Source: Niveispirillum sp. SYP-B3756 (GTDB lineage Bacteria > Pseudomonadota > Alphaproteobacteria > Azospirillales > Azospirillaceae). From it: a stretch of 64,000 nucleotides of DNA. A program made the position numbers and the translations under genes. Below are positions 32,832 through 43,571 of this stretch, in pieces. Every line of letters starts with the position of its first letter. Positions within the stretch are counted from its first letter, which is position 1. The notes beneath the pieces were generated by a model. It saw only the letters and a program-made list of their open reading frames with translations, had not been told where the DNA came from and searched no databases. The stretch is from assembly GCF_009495745.1 (NCBI RefSeq), contig NZ_WIDQ01000003.1:310001-374000 (forward strand), read 5' to 3'.

Positions 32832-35081
32832 TCAGCGCCGCCGCTTCGTGTTCTTGCCGCCGAACTCGATGCCGCCTACCTCCAACCCGCCATCCTTGGT
32901 TTTCGCCGCCCCCTTGGTACGGCCCCCGCCCTTACGATCCGGTTTGCCCGGGCTGCGCGGGCGCTCCCCCTGGGCCGAGGCGCGGATGGGGGAGGCACCG
33001 GGGGCCAGCCCCAGATCGATGGCCTCCAGCCGGCGGATTTCATCGCGGATGCGGCCAGCCTCCTCGAACTCCAGATCCGCTGCCGCCGCACGCATTTTCT
33101 TTTCCAGTTCGGCGATAATGGTCTTGATGTCCTTACCGGCCAAGCCGATGCCTTCGGCTGCCCCGGTATCCACCTCCACCCGGTCGCCGCGCTCATACAC
33201 GCTGCCCATGATATCGGCGATATTCTTCTTCACCGATTCCGGGGTGATGCCATGCTGGGCATTATATTCCAATTGCTTGGCCCGGCGGCGCGCGGTCTCC
33301 TCCAGCGCTGCCTTCATGCTGTCGGTCTCCCGGTCAGCATAAAGAATGGCGCGGCCTTCCACATTACGGGCAGCACGTCCGATGGTCTGGATCAGGCTGG
33401 TGCGTGACCGCAGATAGCCTTCCTTGTCGGCATCCAGAATGGCGACAAGCCCGCATTCGGGAATATCCAAACCCTCGCGCAGCAGGTTGATGCCGATCAA
33501 CACGTCGAAAACGCCCAAGCGCAGGTCGCGGATGATCTCAATGCGTTCCAATGTTTCGACATCGGAATGGATGTAACGGACCTTAATGCCCGCCTCCATC
33601 ATGTACTCTGTCAACGCCTCCGCCATCTTCTTGGTCAGGGTGGTGACCAGCACGCGCAGGCCGCGTGCCACCACCTCCCGCACCTCCGCCATCACATCAT
33701 CCACCTGGGTGTCGGTGGGGCGGATGATCACCTGCGGGTCAACCAGGCCGGTGGGGCGCACCACCTGTTCCACGAACACGCCGCCTGTGCGCTCCATCTC
33801 CCAATTGCCGGGGGTGGCAGAGACGAACACGGTTTGGGGCCGCATCGCGTCCCATTCCTCAAACTTCAGCGGGCGGTTATCGGCGCAGGATGGCAGGCGG
33901 AAGCCGAAATCCGACAGGGTGGATTTGCGCATGAAGTCGCCGCGATACATGCCGCCGACCTGCGGCACCATCACGTGGCTTTCATCAACAATCAGCAGCG
34001 CTTCCTGGGGCAGATATTCAAACAGGGTCGGCGGCGGTTCCCCCGGATTACGCCCGGAGAGATAGCGGGAGTAATTTTCGATGCCGGCACAGGCACCGGT
34101 GGCCACCATCATTTCAATATCAAAGGTGGTGCGCTGTTCCAGGCGCTGCGCTTCCAGCAGCTTGCCCTGGGCCATGAACTCCTCAAGCCGGATTTTCAGA
34201 TCACGCTTGATCTGCTCCACCGCCTGGAACAGGGTCGGTTTGGGCGTCACATAATGGCTATTGGCGAAGATCCGCACCTCTTTCATGGAGATGAGTTTCT
34301 CGCCCGTCAGCGGGTCAATCTCGTGAATCGCCTCCAACTCATCCCCGAACAGGGAGAGCCGCCAGGCGCGGTCTTCCAGGTGGGCGGGGAACAGTTCCAC
34401 CGTATCGCCCCGCACCCGGAATGATCCGCGCCCGAAACCCACATCCGTGCGGCGATATTGCAGTTCCACCAGCCTTTGCAGGAAAGGCTGCCGGTCCAGC
34501 CGCTGCCCCACCTTCAAGGGTACCGTCATTTCCGTATAGGTCTCGACCGAGCCGATACCGTAGATACAGGAGACGGAAGCAACGATGATGGCATCCCGTC
34601 GCTCCAGCAACGCCCGCGTCGCCGCATGGCGCATCCGGTCGATCTGCTCGTTGATCGAGCTTTCCTTCTCGATATAGGTGTCGGTGCGCGGAACATAGGC
34701 TTCCGGCTGATAATAATCGTAATAGCTGACGAAATACTCCACGGCATTATTGGGGAAGAAGCTCTTCATCTCCCCATAAAGCTGGGCCGCCAGTGTCTTG
34801 TTCGGTGCCAGAATCAGCGTGGGCCGCTGCACCCGCTGGATGACATGGGCCATGGTGAAGGTTTTGCCGGAGCCGGTGACGCCCAGCAGAACCTGATCCC
34901 GCTCCCCATTCTTCAAGCCGTCGGTCAGTTCCTCAATCGCGCGCGGCTGATCGCCGGCTGGCGTATATTCAGAAACAACCGTCAACGGCTCCAGGAATGG
35001 TCGCTCCTCCAGCGCCACGCGCCAGGGTAGCGGGTTGGAAGCGTCGGGAGGGGCGGCGGCGGGGGCGGCTGGCTTGCTCAT
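32832..35081 (-). CDS. uvrB: Excinuclease ABC subunit B
   Basis: A 749-residue UvrB. Walker A is GVTGSGKT (67-74), the beta-hairpin region has [13 protein letters not shown] and [14 protein letters not shown], and the helicase motifs DESHV and QTIGRAARN are present. The UVR domain that binds UvrC is near 660-695. It verifies damage in nucleotide excision repair with UvrA and UvrC. Beyond the UVR domain is a basic, Gly/Lys/Arg-rich tail of about 50 residues ending in KRRR, longer than in E. coli UvrB (673 residues). A short Ala/Pro-rich N-terminal extension is also present. Confidence 0.96.
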   Translation of the reverse strand: MSKPAAPAAAPPDASNPLPWRVALEERPFLEPLTVVSEYTPAGDQPRAIEELTDGLKNGERDQVLLGVTGSGKTFTMAHVIQRVQRPTLILAPNKTLAAQLYGEMKSFFPNNAVEYFVSYYDYYQPEAYVPRTDTYIEKESSINEQIDRMRHAATRALLERRDAIIVASVSCIYGIGSVETYTEMTVPLKVGQRLDRQPFLQRLVELQYRRTDVGFGRGSFRVRGDTVELFPAHLEDRAWRLSLFGDELEAIHEIDPLTGEKLISMKEVRIFANSHYVTPKPTLFQAVEQIKRDLKIRLEEFMAQGKLLEAQRLEQRTTFDIEMMVATGACAGIENYSRYLSGRNPGEPPPTLFEYLPQEALLIVDESHVMVPQVGGMYRGDFMRKSTLSDFGFRLPSCADNRPLKFEEWDAMRPQTVFVSATPGNWEMERTGGVFVEQVVRPTGLVDPQVIIRPTDTQVDDVMAEVREVVARGLRVLVTTLTKKMAEALTEYMMEAGIKVRYIHSDVETLERIEIIRDLRLGVFDVLIGINLLREGLDIPECGLVAILDADKEGYLRSRTSLIQTIGRAARNVEGRAILYADRETDSMKAALEETARRRAKQLEYNAQHGITPESVKKNIADIMGSVYERGDRVEVDTGAAEGIGLAGKDIKTIIAELEKKMRAAAADLEFEEAGRIRDEIRRLEAIDLGLAPGASPIRASAQGERPRSPGKPDRKGGGRTKGAAKTKDGGLEVGGIEFGGKNTKRRR

Positions 35082-35150
35082 GCCGGCTAATTTATGCCGA
35101 TGGCATCCAATGTGGAAGAGGCCTTGATCTGTTTTTGTTCACGGGTGCTA

Positions 35151-35849
35151 TCAGGTTCGCGCCCGCTTGCCCCGCTTCTTCTCTATCGCCGGGGGGCCGC
35201 CATTGCTCTGGCTGCTGCTCTTCTGACCAAGGGCTGCGGAAATGCTCTCCCAGGCGGCGTCCATGGCCTGGTTGGGCACGCCATCTTCTGCCGCCATTTC
35301 CCGGATGATGCTGGTCATATTATCCGGCGTGCAGCAGCCGCGCGGCGGGCGGCTGCCAAATTCCGCCGTGCGCGGAAAGACGCACAGCACCCGCACCCGC
35401 ACCAACGGAAAGCGGGAACGGATGGCGCTGATCAGTGGGTGAAGCTGGACCACGGGGTTGAGAAAGGTGCCCACTGAATGGTCAGGCTTCACATATTTCC
35501 ATTGCCCGGCATTCTGGCTGCACCGGGGGGTACCCACCACATCCGGCGGGGAAGACACAATCAGCAGGATGCTGGCCGGTAGCCGCATCACCTGATCGAT
35601 CTTTGTCGGCCCCGCCTTGCCACCGCCGATCTTCACCTCGTTCAGCAAAGGATAGGAGAGTTCCTCCAGCTCCATCCGGCGCTTGAACAGTTCGGCATTA
35701 TATTGACGCGTGCTGACAGGCTTGAATTTGCGCGGTTTCACCGACAGGGCAAAGGTGACCACCAGCACAATCACCACCACCGTGATAACGGCGATGGTGA
35801 TCAGGTCCACAATGGAAATCCCGATCCAGGAGGCAAGTTCGCTCAGCAT
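35151..35849 (-). CDS. Membrane-anchored NERD-like protein, apparently lacking the catalytic E-x-K
   Basis: About 232 residues from the ATG at 35849. One long transmembrane helix (about 10-35, SIVDLITIAVITVVVIVLVV) is followed by a soluble domain (about 45-190). The domain resembles the nuclease-related NERD fold: a helical ELFKRRMELEELSYPLL segment, TKIDQV (82-87) where NERD has IDHVVV, then a hydrophobic strand, then FLNPVVQLHPLISAIRSRF. Where active NERD proteins have E-x-K after that strand, this one reads LLIVSSPPD. The C-terminal tail is basic (KKRGKRART). Function unknown; a non-catalytic scaffold is possible. Confidence 0.55.
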   Translation of the reverse strand: MLSELASWIGISIVDLITIAVITVVVIVLVVTFALSVKPRKFKPVSTRQYNAELFKRRMELEELSYPLLNEVKIGGGKAGPTKIDQVMRLPASILLIVSSPPDVVGTPRCSQNAGQWKYVKPDHSVGTFLNPVVQLHPLISAIRSRFPLVRVRVLCVFPRTAEFGSRPPRGCCTPDNMTSIIREMAAEDGVPNQAMDAAWESISAALGQKSSSQSNGGPPAIEKKRGKRART

Positions 35850-36034
35850 AGGATTGGGGATAGCCGATGCGGGCGGTTTTGTCACCCACCGCCCCAACTG
35901 TCGCCAGGGGCAAGTGTCACCCCACCCTTGCCCAAAACGCGCCCGTCCCATCCAAATCGGATGCTTGATGCGCAATGACAGGGGGCTTTAAGGTCCGTGC
36001 CCGGTCATAAACCGTCCCAACCAGGGGAATATAG

Positions 36035-37237
<1,203 letters not shown>

Positions 37238-37258
37238 GAGACGTAAGTTTATGATCTA

Positions 37259-37418
37259 ATACCAATCTGCCGAGGGCTTGACCCTTGGCAGATTGGAGGC
37301 TGGCGACCGCCAGCCCGGCACCGCGTGGTGCCGTAAGCCAAGGCGGCGGATGCCGCCGCCCGGCGCATGAGGGAACGCAAAATCTCCCTGGATCGGTCAC
37401 GATCAAGGGAGATTGGTA
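37259..37418 (+). repeat. Structured interspersed repeat, copy 4 (complete, with terminal inverted repeats)
   Basis: A 160-base element with ends TACCAATCT and AGATTGGTA. Hairpins: (1) CCAATCTGCCGAGGG arms at 37262-37276/37282-37296; (2) GGCTGGC-GACC-GCCAGCC, 37298-37315; (3) CGGCACC-GCGT-GGTGCCG, 37316-37333; GCCAAG, 37337-37342; (4) GCGGC-GGAT-GCCGC, 37343-37356; CATGAGGG; (5) AATCTCCCT arms at 37381-37389/37406-37414 with an inner GATCG-GTCA-CGATC. Its right half is identical to copy 3, and its left hairpin is unrelated in sequence. Confidence 0.9.
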
Positions 37419-37453
37419 AAAAAGGCCGGTCTCTGGCGGGGCCGGCCTTTTTC
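37418..37453. terminator. Bidirectional terminator between aspC and the bestrophin gene
   Basis: AAAGGCCGG (37421-37429) and CCGGCCTTT (37442-37450) pair, with further A's before and TTC after. It sits between convergent genes directly after repeat copy 4. Confidence 0.8.
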
Positions 37454-37461
37454 ATTTCGAC

Positions 37462-38358
37462 TCAATGCAACACGAAATTCTTTGGCACCAAGGGCGGCGG
37501 CAGTTCCTTGGCCCCCACAGCTTCCAACAGTTCGCGCTCCAGCATCCGGGTCAGCGCATCCAGCGGCAGGTCATTCTTGTCGGCACCGAACGGGTCTTCC
37601 AACTGGTCCCCGAGCGCATCCAACCCAAAGAAGGTGTAGGAGACGACAATCACCACCGGCAGGGTCCACCAGCCGAGATTATCGGCCAGCGCAAACGGCA
37701 GCAGCACGCAAAACAGATAGGCCGTGCGGTGCAGCAGCAGCGAATAGGCAAAGGGCACGGGCGTGGTCTTGATCCGCTCACACCCGCCTTGCACGGCAGC
37801 GAAGCTGGCCAACCGCGCTTCCAGCAGCGAATGGTGGATGTCGCTGATCAGCCCGTCGCGCATCAGGGCAAGGCAATCCCGCCCCACCTGTCGCAGGGCC
37901 GCATCGGTGGGATTGATACTGTCGGCCGACACCGGATGGTTGAACCAGCAGGCGATCGCCGCCTGTTCATCACCATCGCGCAGCCGTGCCGCCAGCGCGT
38001 GGATGAAGCCGGACAAACCACGCAACAGCGGTTCCGTGCGGCCCGGCGGCAGATCGGCGGTCTGGCGGATGAAGGACCGCACGTCGATCACCATCTGGCC
38101 CCAGAGCTTTCGCCCCTCCCACCAGCGGTCGTAACAGGCATTGTTGCGAAACCCCATGAAGATGGAGAGCGACAAGCCCAGCAGGGTGAACGGAATGGCG
38201 CTGACCTGGGCCAGCGATTGGGGCTGCCATTCCCCCACCAGCACCGCCCCGGCAGCGATCAAAGCGATGATAAGGATGCGGACAGATATCTGCGGCATGA
38301 TGGAGCCACGGACAGCCAGCAGCACGTCAAGCGCACCGGGCTTTGGGCGGACAATCAT
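37462..38358 (-). CDS. Bestrophin-family (YneE) membrane protein
   Basis: About 298 residues from the ATG at 38358. The bacterial bestrophin pattern is clear: an N-terminal IVRPKPGALDVLL segment, SIFMGFRNNACYDRWWEGRKLWG, and DALGDQLEDPFG near the C-terminus, with four to five membrane helices. Bacterial homologues form pentameric ion channels. It is convergent with aspC. An upstream in-frame start at 38427 exists but adds a non-conserved leader. Ion selectivity cannot be told from sequence. Confidence 0.88.
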   Translation of the reverse strand: MIVRPKPGALDVLLAVRGSIMPQISVRILIIALIAAGAVLVGEWQPQSLAQVSAIPFTLLGLSLSIFMGFRNNACYDRWWEGRKLWGQMVIDVRSFIRQTADLPPGRTEPLLRGLSGFIHALAARLRDGDEQAAIACWFNHPVSADSINPTDAALRQVGRDCLALMRDGLISDIHHSLLEARLASFAAVQGGCERIKTTPVPFAYSLLLHRTAYLFCVLLPFALADNLGWWTLPVVIVVSYTFFGLDALGDQLEDPFGADKNDLPLDALTRMLERELLEAVGAKELPPPLVPKNFVLH

Positions 38359-38436
38359 TTGGTACAGGGCCTTGATAAAAGGGCAAAGGGGCGCAGAGAT
38401 TAGGCCCCGCCCGGCCCTGCCGCACATGCGGAAAAA

Positions 38437-38667
38437 TCAGGCCAGCACGTCCAGCAACCGTTGAAAATTCTTCTGGTCGGCCTTCAGGATGGCGGCGCTG
38501 ACCCCGGCCTTCACCTCTGCCCCTTTCAGGTCCAGAATGACCGCCGGATCAGCGTCGCCGCCGGCCACCGCCTCTGTTGCGGCCTGCACCACGGCCTGGG
38601 CATCCGCAAAACCGCTGGCGGCGGTGCGGGCGACATCGGGGCTGCTGCTGGGGATGCCACTGATCAT
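38437..38667 (-). CDS. Small helical protein, possibly flagellum-related
   Basis: A 76-residue Ala-rich protein. The C-terminal half (VILDLKGAEVKAGVSAAILK followed by ADQKNFQRLLDVLA) resembles the C-terminal helix of flagellar rod and hook proteins (pattern A-x-x-A-N-x-x-V-I-x-x-A-D-x-M-x-x-x-L-L-D). The first half has no signal peptide. AGGATG lies seven bases before the ATG. It is divergent from proA and upstream of the bestrophin gene. The motility link is a weak resemblance only. Confidence 0.5.
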   Translation of the reverse strand: MISGIPSSSPDVARTAASGFADAQAVVQAATEAVAGGDADPAVILDLKGAEVKAGVSAAILKADQKNFQRLLDVLA

Positions 38668-38761
38668 CTTTACATCCTAGCATGGCGGGCATCCGGGCGG
38701 CAGGGGTGAAATATGACGAATGAACGGTTAGCATCCGCGTAACAATTCACCGGGTGGAACC

Positions 38762-40036
38762 ATGACCAGCACCGACAGCCAGGATATTGCGCGCCTTATG
38801 GATGATCTCGGCCGCCGCGCCCGCGCCGCCGCCGGGGAGATCGCCGTGGCGCCAGGCCCGGTGCGCGATCAGGCGTTGCGCGCGGCGGCACAGGCCATCC
38901 GCGCCAATGCCGACAGCATCCTGGCCGCCAATGCCCAGGATATGGCGGCAGGTGAAGCCAAGGGCCTGTCACCTGCCCTGCTGGACCGGCTGCTACTGAA
39001 CCCCGCACGGCTGGACTCCATCGCCAAGGGGCTGGAGGAAATCGCCGATCGGCCCGATCCGCTGGGTGCTGTGTTGGAGGAATGGACCCGCCCCAACGGC
39101 CTGCGCTTTACCAAGGTGCGGGTGCCGCTGGGCGTGATCGCCATCATCTTTGAAAGCCGGCCCAATGTGACGGCGGATGCCGGCGCGCTGTGCCTGAAAT
39201 CCGGCAATGCCGCCATCCTGCGCGGCGGGTCGGAGAGTATCCGTTCCGCCCGCGCCATCCTGGCCTGTCTGCATCAGGGGCTGGATGCGGCGGGGTTGCC
39301 GCGCGATGCCATCCAGATGCCCCCCACCACCGACCGCGCCGCCGTGGGCGAATTGCTGACCATGACGCGCTGGGTGGATGTGGTGATCCCGCGCGGCGGC
39401 AAGTCGCTGACCGGGCGCGTGGCTGCCGAAAGCCGGGTGCCGGTGATCTATCACCTGGATGGCATCTGCCATGTCTATCTGGACAAGGATGCCGACCCGG
39501 AAAAGGCCCGCCGCGTGGTGCTGAACGCCAAGATGCGGCGCACGGGCATCTGCGGGGCGGCGGAAACCCTGCTGGTGCACCAGGACGTGGCGGCAAACCT
39601 GCTGCCCGCCATCCTGGATGATCTGATCAAGGCTGGGTGTGAGGTGCGGGGCGATGCCGGGGTGCAGGCGCTGGATGCCCGCGTCGTGCCCGCCACGGAT
39701 GAGGATTGGGATACCGAATATCTGGATGCCATCCTGTCGGTGAAGCTGGTGGCGGATGTGGATGCGGCCATCGCCCATATCGGCCGCCATAGCAGCCACC
39801 ATACGGACAGCATCATCACCGAAAATGCCGACGCGGCGGAGCGGTTCCTGGCGCGGGTGGATAGCGGCATTGTGCTGCACAATGCCTCCACCCAGTTTGC
39901 CGATGGCGGTGAATTCGGCTTCGGGGCGGAGATCGGGATTTCCACCGGCAAGCTGCACGCGCGCGGGCCGGTGGGGGCCGAACAGTTGACCAGCTATAAA
40001 TATGTGGTGCGGGGCGATGGGCACACCCGCCCCTGA
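38762..40036 (+). CDS. proA: Glutamate-5-semialdehyde dehydrogenase
   Basis: A 424-residue ProA. It has the family signatures [31 protein letters not shown] and the catalytic cysteine in [14 protein letters not shown], with [20 protein letters not shown] near the C-terminus. It reduces glutamyl-5-phosphate to the semialdehyde in proline synthesis. It heads a plus-strand operon proA-nadD-rsfS-rlmH; its 3' end overlaps the nadD start by 20 bases. Confidence 0.95.
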   Translation: MTSTDSQDIARLMDDLGRRARAAAGEIAVAPGPVRDQALRAAAQAIRANADSILAANAQDMAAGEAKGLSPALLDRLLLNPARLDSIAKGLEEIADRPDPLGAVLEEWTRPNGLRFTKVRVPLGVIAIIFESRPNVTADAGALCLKSGNAAILRGGSESIRSARAILACLHQGLDAAGLPRDAIQMPPTTDRAAVGELLTMTRWVDVVIPRGGKSLTGRVAAESRVPVIYHLDGICHVYLDKDADPEKARRVVLNAKMRRTGICGAAETLLVHQDVAANLLPAILDDLIKAGCEVRGDAGVQALDARVVPATDEDWDTEYLDAILSVKLVADVDAAIAHIGRHSSHHTDSIITENADAAERFLARVDSGIVLHNASTQFADGGEFGFGAEIGISTGKLHARGPVGAEQLTSYKYVVRGDGHTRP

Positions 40037-40730
40037 TGCACGCACGCCCCACGCGACCGACCTGACCGCCACGCATGGCACAGCCCTTCCCACGCCCCCC
40101 CGTCCCCTGGCGGGGGGGCTGTGGCGGGGCCTGCGCGTGGGGCTTTTTGGGGGGTCGTTCAACCCCGCCCATGGGGGGCACCGGCACATGTCGCTGATGG
40201 CCCTGCGGATGCTGGGGCTGGATGAGGTCTGGTGGCTGGTCAGCCCCCAGAACCCATTGAAATCATTGGATGGAATGGCACCGCTGACCCAGCGGATGGC
40301 CGGTGCCGCGCGGGTGGCCAACCACCCGCGCATCCGGGTCAGCGATATCGAAACCCGTATGGGTACACGCTATACGGTGGATACGCTGGCGGGGCTGAAA
40401 CGGCATTTTCCAGGCACGGATTTCGTCTGGCTGATGGGGGCGGACAATCTGGCCCAGATGCCGCGCTGGCGGGGGTGGACGCGGATATTCGGGATGGTCC
40501 CCGTTGCGATATTTCCGCGTCAGCCTTATTCTGTCGGCGCGTTGGGCGGAAAGGCCGCCCGGCGTTTCGCCAAAGCGCGATGGCAGATGTCGGCGGCCAA
40601 GCACCTTGCGGGTGCAAAGGCCCCGGCCTGGGTGTTTCTGGAAGCACCCCTGCATCCCGCTTCGGCCACGGCGATACGGTGCCAGGGTGGTGCTGGCGGC
40701 GTGGATCATCAAGGACGGATTATTCGGTGA
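40017..40730 (+). CDS. nadD: Nicotinate-nucleotide adenylyltransferase
   Basis: About 237 residues from the ATG at 40017. The nucleotidyltransferase signature [18 protein letters not shown] includes the HxGH motif, and [17 protein letters not shown] and [13 protein letters not shown] are NadD-typical. It adenylates nicotinate mononucleotide in NAD synthesis. The N-terminal 30 residues before the fold are Pro/Thr-rich and unusual; an internal start could remove part of them. The stop TGA overlaps the GTG start of rsfS. Confidence 0.92.
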   Translation: MGTPAPDARTPHATDLTATHGTALPTPPRPLAGGLWRGLRVGLFGGSFNPAHGGHRHMSLMALRMLGLDEVWWLVSPQNPLKSLDGMAPLTQRMAGAARVANHPRIRVSDIETRMGTRYTVDTLAGLKRHFPGTDFVWLMGADNLAQMPRWRGWTRIFGMVPVAIFPRQPYSVGALGGKAARRFAKARWQMSAAKHLAGAKAPAWVFLEAPLHPASATAIRCQGGAGGVDHQGRIIR

Positions 40731-41167
40731 ATACGACAGCGAGCGCAGAGACCAATACCCCCACCCAGACCGGCCCCCTGGCCGCCGCCGACATGCCGGA
40801 ACGCACCCGCGATCTGGTTCTGACGGTTCTGGATGAGAACAAGGCAGAAGACGTCATCACCATCGACCTGCGCGGCAAGACCACGATGGCGGATTATCTG
40901 GTGGTCGCCACCGGTAACTCGGCCCGACAGGTCGGTGCCATGGCCGAACAGCTTATTTCCAAGCTGCGCGATATCGGTGTCCATGCCGGCAATGCGGAAG
41001 GTTATCCGCAGTGCGACTGGGTGCTGGTGGATGCCGGCGATGTGATCGTGCATCTGTTCCGCCCGGAAGTGCGCGCCTTCTACAGCATCGAAAAGATGTG
41101 GGGCATGGAACTGCCGGCTTCGCTGAACAGCCTGGCCCCCGGTTACGACATGCTGCCGGCAGAGTAA
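40727..41167 (+). CDS. rsfS: Ribosome silencing factor RsfS
   Basis: About 146 residues from a GTG at 40727 that overlaps the nadD stop (GTGA); the ATG at 40793 is the alternative and would give the compact core. The conserved core reads KAEDVITIDLRGKTTMADYL, VVATGNSARQVGAMAE, and GYPQCDWVLVDAGDVIVHLF. It binds L14 on the large ribosomal subunit and blocks subunit joining in starvation. The position after nadD and before rlmH is typical. Confidence 0.93.
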   Translation: MNTTASAETNTPTQTGPLAAADMPERTRDLVLTVLDENKAEDVITIDLRGKTTMADYLVVATGNSARQVGAMAEQLISKLRDIGVHAGNAEGYPQCDWVLVDAGDVIVHLFRPEVRAFYSIEKMWGMELPASLNSLAPGYDMLPAE

Positions 41168-41297
41168 CCGGCAGTATTTATCTGGGCTGGTTTGCGACAG
41201 GGCGCCGGGCAACAGCCTGGGCGCCCTTGGCTTGTCCGCCCTCCCCCTTGCATTGCTGCTGTTCCGCCGCTGCCTGTGCCTTTAAAGGACTCTCCCT

Positions 41298-41756
41298 ATG
41301 CGCCTGTGGCTTGCCGCCGTCGGGCGGGCCAAGCCCGGCCCGGCGCGCGATCTGTTTGAAGAATACAAATCCCGCCTCTCCTGGCCCTTCACCCTGCGGG
41401 AGGTGGAGACGAAAAAGCGGCTGGAGGGGGAGGAGTTGAAGAAGGCGGAGGCCGAATTGCTGCTGGCAGCATTGCCCCCGTCCGCCACGCTGGTGGCGCT
41501 GGATGAACGCGGCCGGATGATGGGGTCGGAGGATTTCGCCGCCCGCGTCGGCCAGTGGCGCGACACCGGCATCAGCGATCTGGCTTTCGTCATTGGCGGT
41601 GCCGACGGGCTGGATGCCAGCATCCGCCAGCGCGCCGCCCTGGTGCTGGCCTTCAGCCCCATGACATGGCCGCACATGATGGTGCGCGGAATGCTGGCCG
41701 AGCAGCTCTACCGCGCCCAACAGATCATCGCCGGGCACCCGTACCATCGGGCGTAA
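41298..41756 (+). CDS. rlmH: 23S rRNA pseudouridine-1915 N3-methyltransferase RlmH
   Basis: A 152-residue SPOUT methyltransferase. The SAM-knot region is FVIGGADGLD and the C-terminal signature is AFSPMTWPHMMVRGMLAEQL followed by YRAQQIIAGHPYHR. It methylates pseudouridine 1915 of 23S rRNA. It follows rsfS after 130 bases, which contain an imperfect GGGCGCC hairpin (about 41210-41228). Confidence 0.95.
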   Translation: MRLWLAAVGRAKPGPARDLFEEYKSRLSWPFTLREVETKKRLEGEELKKAEAELLLAALPPSATLVALDERGRMMGSEDFAARVGQWRDTGISDLAFVIGGADGLDASIRQRAALVLAFSPMTWPHMMVRGMLAEQLYRAQQIIAGHPYHRA

Positions 41757-41799
41757 CGCCCCCTTCCCTGTTGCCCTCCCCCGCTTTTCATGTCTACAC

Positions 41800-41815
41800 T
41801 CAAACAAGCGTTTGA
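41800..41815. promoter_or_regulatory. PsrA-like palindrome TCAAAC-N4-GTTTGA
   Basis: TCAAAC AAGC GTTTGA is a perfect inverted repeat with 6-base arms, 39 bases before the first SDR gene. It fits the PsrA consensus (CAAAC-N2-4-GTTTG) of the TetR-type fatty-acid-responsive repressor. No psrA gene is in the window. Confidence 0.6.
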
Positions 41816-41854
41816 CACGCCGGGGCGTTGCACCCGGCGGCAGGGGAGGAAAAG

Positions 41855-42619
41855 ATGGCTGGCAGAATGCAGGATCGAATCATCCTGGTAACCGGTGGTG
41901 CCTCGGGAATCGGGCTGGCAACGGCGCGGGTGCTGCTGCGCGAAGGGGCGCGGGTGGTCATCACCGACCGTAATGTCGCCGGTGGGGAGGCTGCCGCCGC
42001 CGAACTGGGCGAAGGTGCCCTGTTCCTGCCCCAGGATGTCACCAGCGAGGCCCGCTGGGTAGAAGTAATATCCGAAATCGGGGAACGGTTCGGCAAGCTG
42101 GACGGGCTGGTCAATAATGCCGGCTGCGGCTCGCTGCGCAATATTGAGGAAGAAACGCTGGAAAGCTGGCGGCTGGTCCATGCGGTGAATACCGAGTCCG
42201 TCTTCCTGGGCTGCAAGCACGCCGTTCGCGCCATGAAGCACACCGGCGGCGGGGCTATCGTCAATGTTTCCTCCGTCGCCGGGCTGCGCGGCGCGCCGGA
42301 CCTGCCGGCCTATTGCTCTGCCAAGGGGGCGGTGCGGCTGCTGTCCAAGTCGGTGGCGCTGTGGTGCGCCCAGAACAAGTACAATATCCGCTGCAATTCC
42401 GTGCATCCCAGTTTCCTGAAGACGGCGATGGTGCAGCAGATGCTGGACCTCTCGCCCGACCCGGAACGTCTGCGCCGCCGCCTGGAGCGCACCGCCGCCC
42501 TGGAACGGATGGGGGAGCCGGAAGATGCGGCCAACATGATCCTGTTCCTGTTGTCCGATGAAAGCAGTTTCCTGACCGGCGGCGAATTCGCCGTCGATGG
42601 CGGCACCACAGCGCGTTGA
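41855..42619 (+). CDS. Short-chain dehydrogenase/reductase (acyl-CoA/alcohol type)
   Basis: A 254-residue SDR from the ATG at 41855 (GGGAGG five bases upstream). Cofactor motif LVTGGASGIGLATAR, NNAGCG, and active site Ser-x13-YCSAKGA. Its acidic residue after beta-2 (ITDRN) suggests NAD. It opens an operon with a second SDR and an ACAD10/11-like kinase, which points to oxidation or reduction of hydroxyacyl-CoA intermediates. The exact substrate is unknown. Confidence 0.8.
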   Translation: MAGRMQDRIILVTGGASGIGLATARVLLREGARVVITDRNVAGGEAAAAELGEGALFLPQDVTSEARWVEVISEIGERFGKLDGLVNNAGCGSLRNIEEETLESWRLVHAVNTESVFLGCKHAVRAMKHTGGGAIVNVSSVAGLRGAPDLPAYCSAKGAVRLLSKSVALWCAQNKYNIRCNSVHPSFLKTAMVQQMLDLSPDPERLRRRLERTAALERMGEPEDAANMILFLLSDESSFLTGGEFAVDGGTTAR

Positions 42620-42629
42620 TTTCTCGCCG

Positions 42630-42755
42630 TCATGGTGGGCTGCACCCCCCATGACCCTCAATCGCCGGCGCCTGCCTCCGCAGGCTTGGCTTTACGCCGC
42701 ATGGGCGGCGCGGCGGCAGTCGCCGCCGTATCAGCCCCCGGAAATGGGGGCTGAT
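42630..42755 (-). repeat. Structured interspersed repeat, copy 2 (inside an operon)
   Basis: It lies between two co-directional SDR genes, in the opposite orientation. Read on the minus strand: (1) ATCAGCCCCC arms at 42730-42739/42746-42755; (2) CGGCGGC-GACT-GCCGCCG, 42711-42728; (3) CGCCGC-CCAT-GCGGCG, 42695-42710; GCCAAG, 42685-42690; (4) CCTGC-GGAG-GCAGG, 42671-42684; CGCCGGCGATTGAGGG; (5) TCATGG...CCATGA, 42630-42654. The core from hairpin 2 to TGAGGG is nearly identical to copy 1, except that hairpin 4 covaries; hairpins 1 and 5 are unrelated. Confidence 0.88.
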
Positions 42756-42773
42756 CATCAGGGGACATAAGGC

Positions 42774-43556
42774 ATGACCCATCCATTGTTCGACCTGTCC
42801 GGCAAGGTAGCGGTAATCACCGGTTCGTCGCGCGGCATTGGCCGTTCGATTGCGGAGGAATTTGCCCGCGCCGGGGCCAAGGTCGTCATCTCTTCCCGCA
42901 AGCTGGATGCCTGTGTGGCCGTGCGCGATGCCATCATCGCTGACGGGGGGGAGGCCATCGCCGTCCCCTGCAATATCGGCCGCAAGGAGGAACTGCAAAA
43001 TCTGGTGGATACCACCATCGCCCAATGGGGCCGCATTGACATCCTGGTCGCCAATGCCGCCATCAACCCGGCCTATGGCCCCTTGGGCAGCCTCAGCGAT
43101 GAGGCATGGGACAAGATCATGGGCAGCAATCTGCGCAGCACCTGGTGGCTGTGCAATATGGTGCTGCCCGCCATGGCCGAACGGCGCGACGGATCGGTGA
43201 TCGTGCTCTCCTCCATTGCCGGGCTGCGCGGCAATCCGGTAATCGGTGCCTATGGCGTGTCCAAGGCGGCAGAGGCGGCCCTGGTGCGCAATCTGGCGGT
43301 GGAATTCGGCCCGTCCAACATCCGCGTCAACGCCATCGCCCCCGGCATCGTGGAGACGGATTTCGCTAAGGCTCTGACCGACAATCCCGATATTGCCCGT
43401 GCGGTGCGCAAGCGTGCACCGCTGGGCCGCTTCGGCAAACCGCAGGAGATTGCCGGCGTGGCGCTGATGCTGGCCGGCCCGGCGGGGGGCTTCGTCACAG
43501 GACAGTTGATCGTGGCCGACGGTGGGGCGACAATAGCGGACCCAACAGTCATCTGA
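42774..43556 (+). CDS. Short-chain dehydrogenase/reductase (3-oxoacyl reductase-like)
   Basis: A 260-residue SDR. Cofactor motif VAVITGSSRGIGRSIAE with SSRK after beta-2, suggesting NADP; NAAINPAYGPL; active-site YGVSKAAEAAL; C-terminal VADGGATIADP. It resembles the DHRS4/FabG-like group found with acyl-CoA catabolic genes. It is separated from the first SDR by repeat copy 2 and followed by the kinase gene 15 bases later. Confidence 0.82.
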   Translation: MTHPLFDLSGKVAVITGSSRGIGRSIAEEFARAGAKVVISSRKLDACVAVRDAIIADGGEAIAVPCNIGRKEELQNLVDTTIAQWGRIDILVANAAINPAYGPLGSLSDEAWDKIMGSNLRSTWWLCNMVLPAMAERRDGSVIVLSSIAGLRGNPVIGAYGVSKAAEAALVRNLAVEFGPSNIRVNAIAPGIVETDFAKALTDNPDIARAVRKRAPLGRFGKPQEIAGVALMLAGPAGGFVTGQLIVADGGATIADPTVI

Positions 43557-43571
43557 AGGGGAGTGACCACC

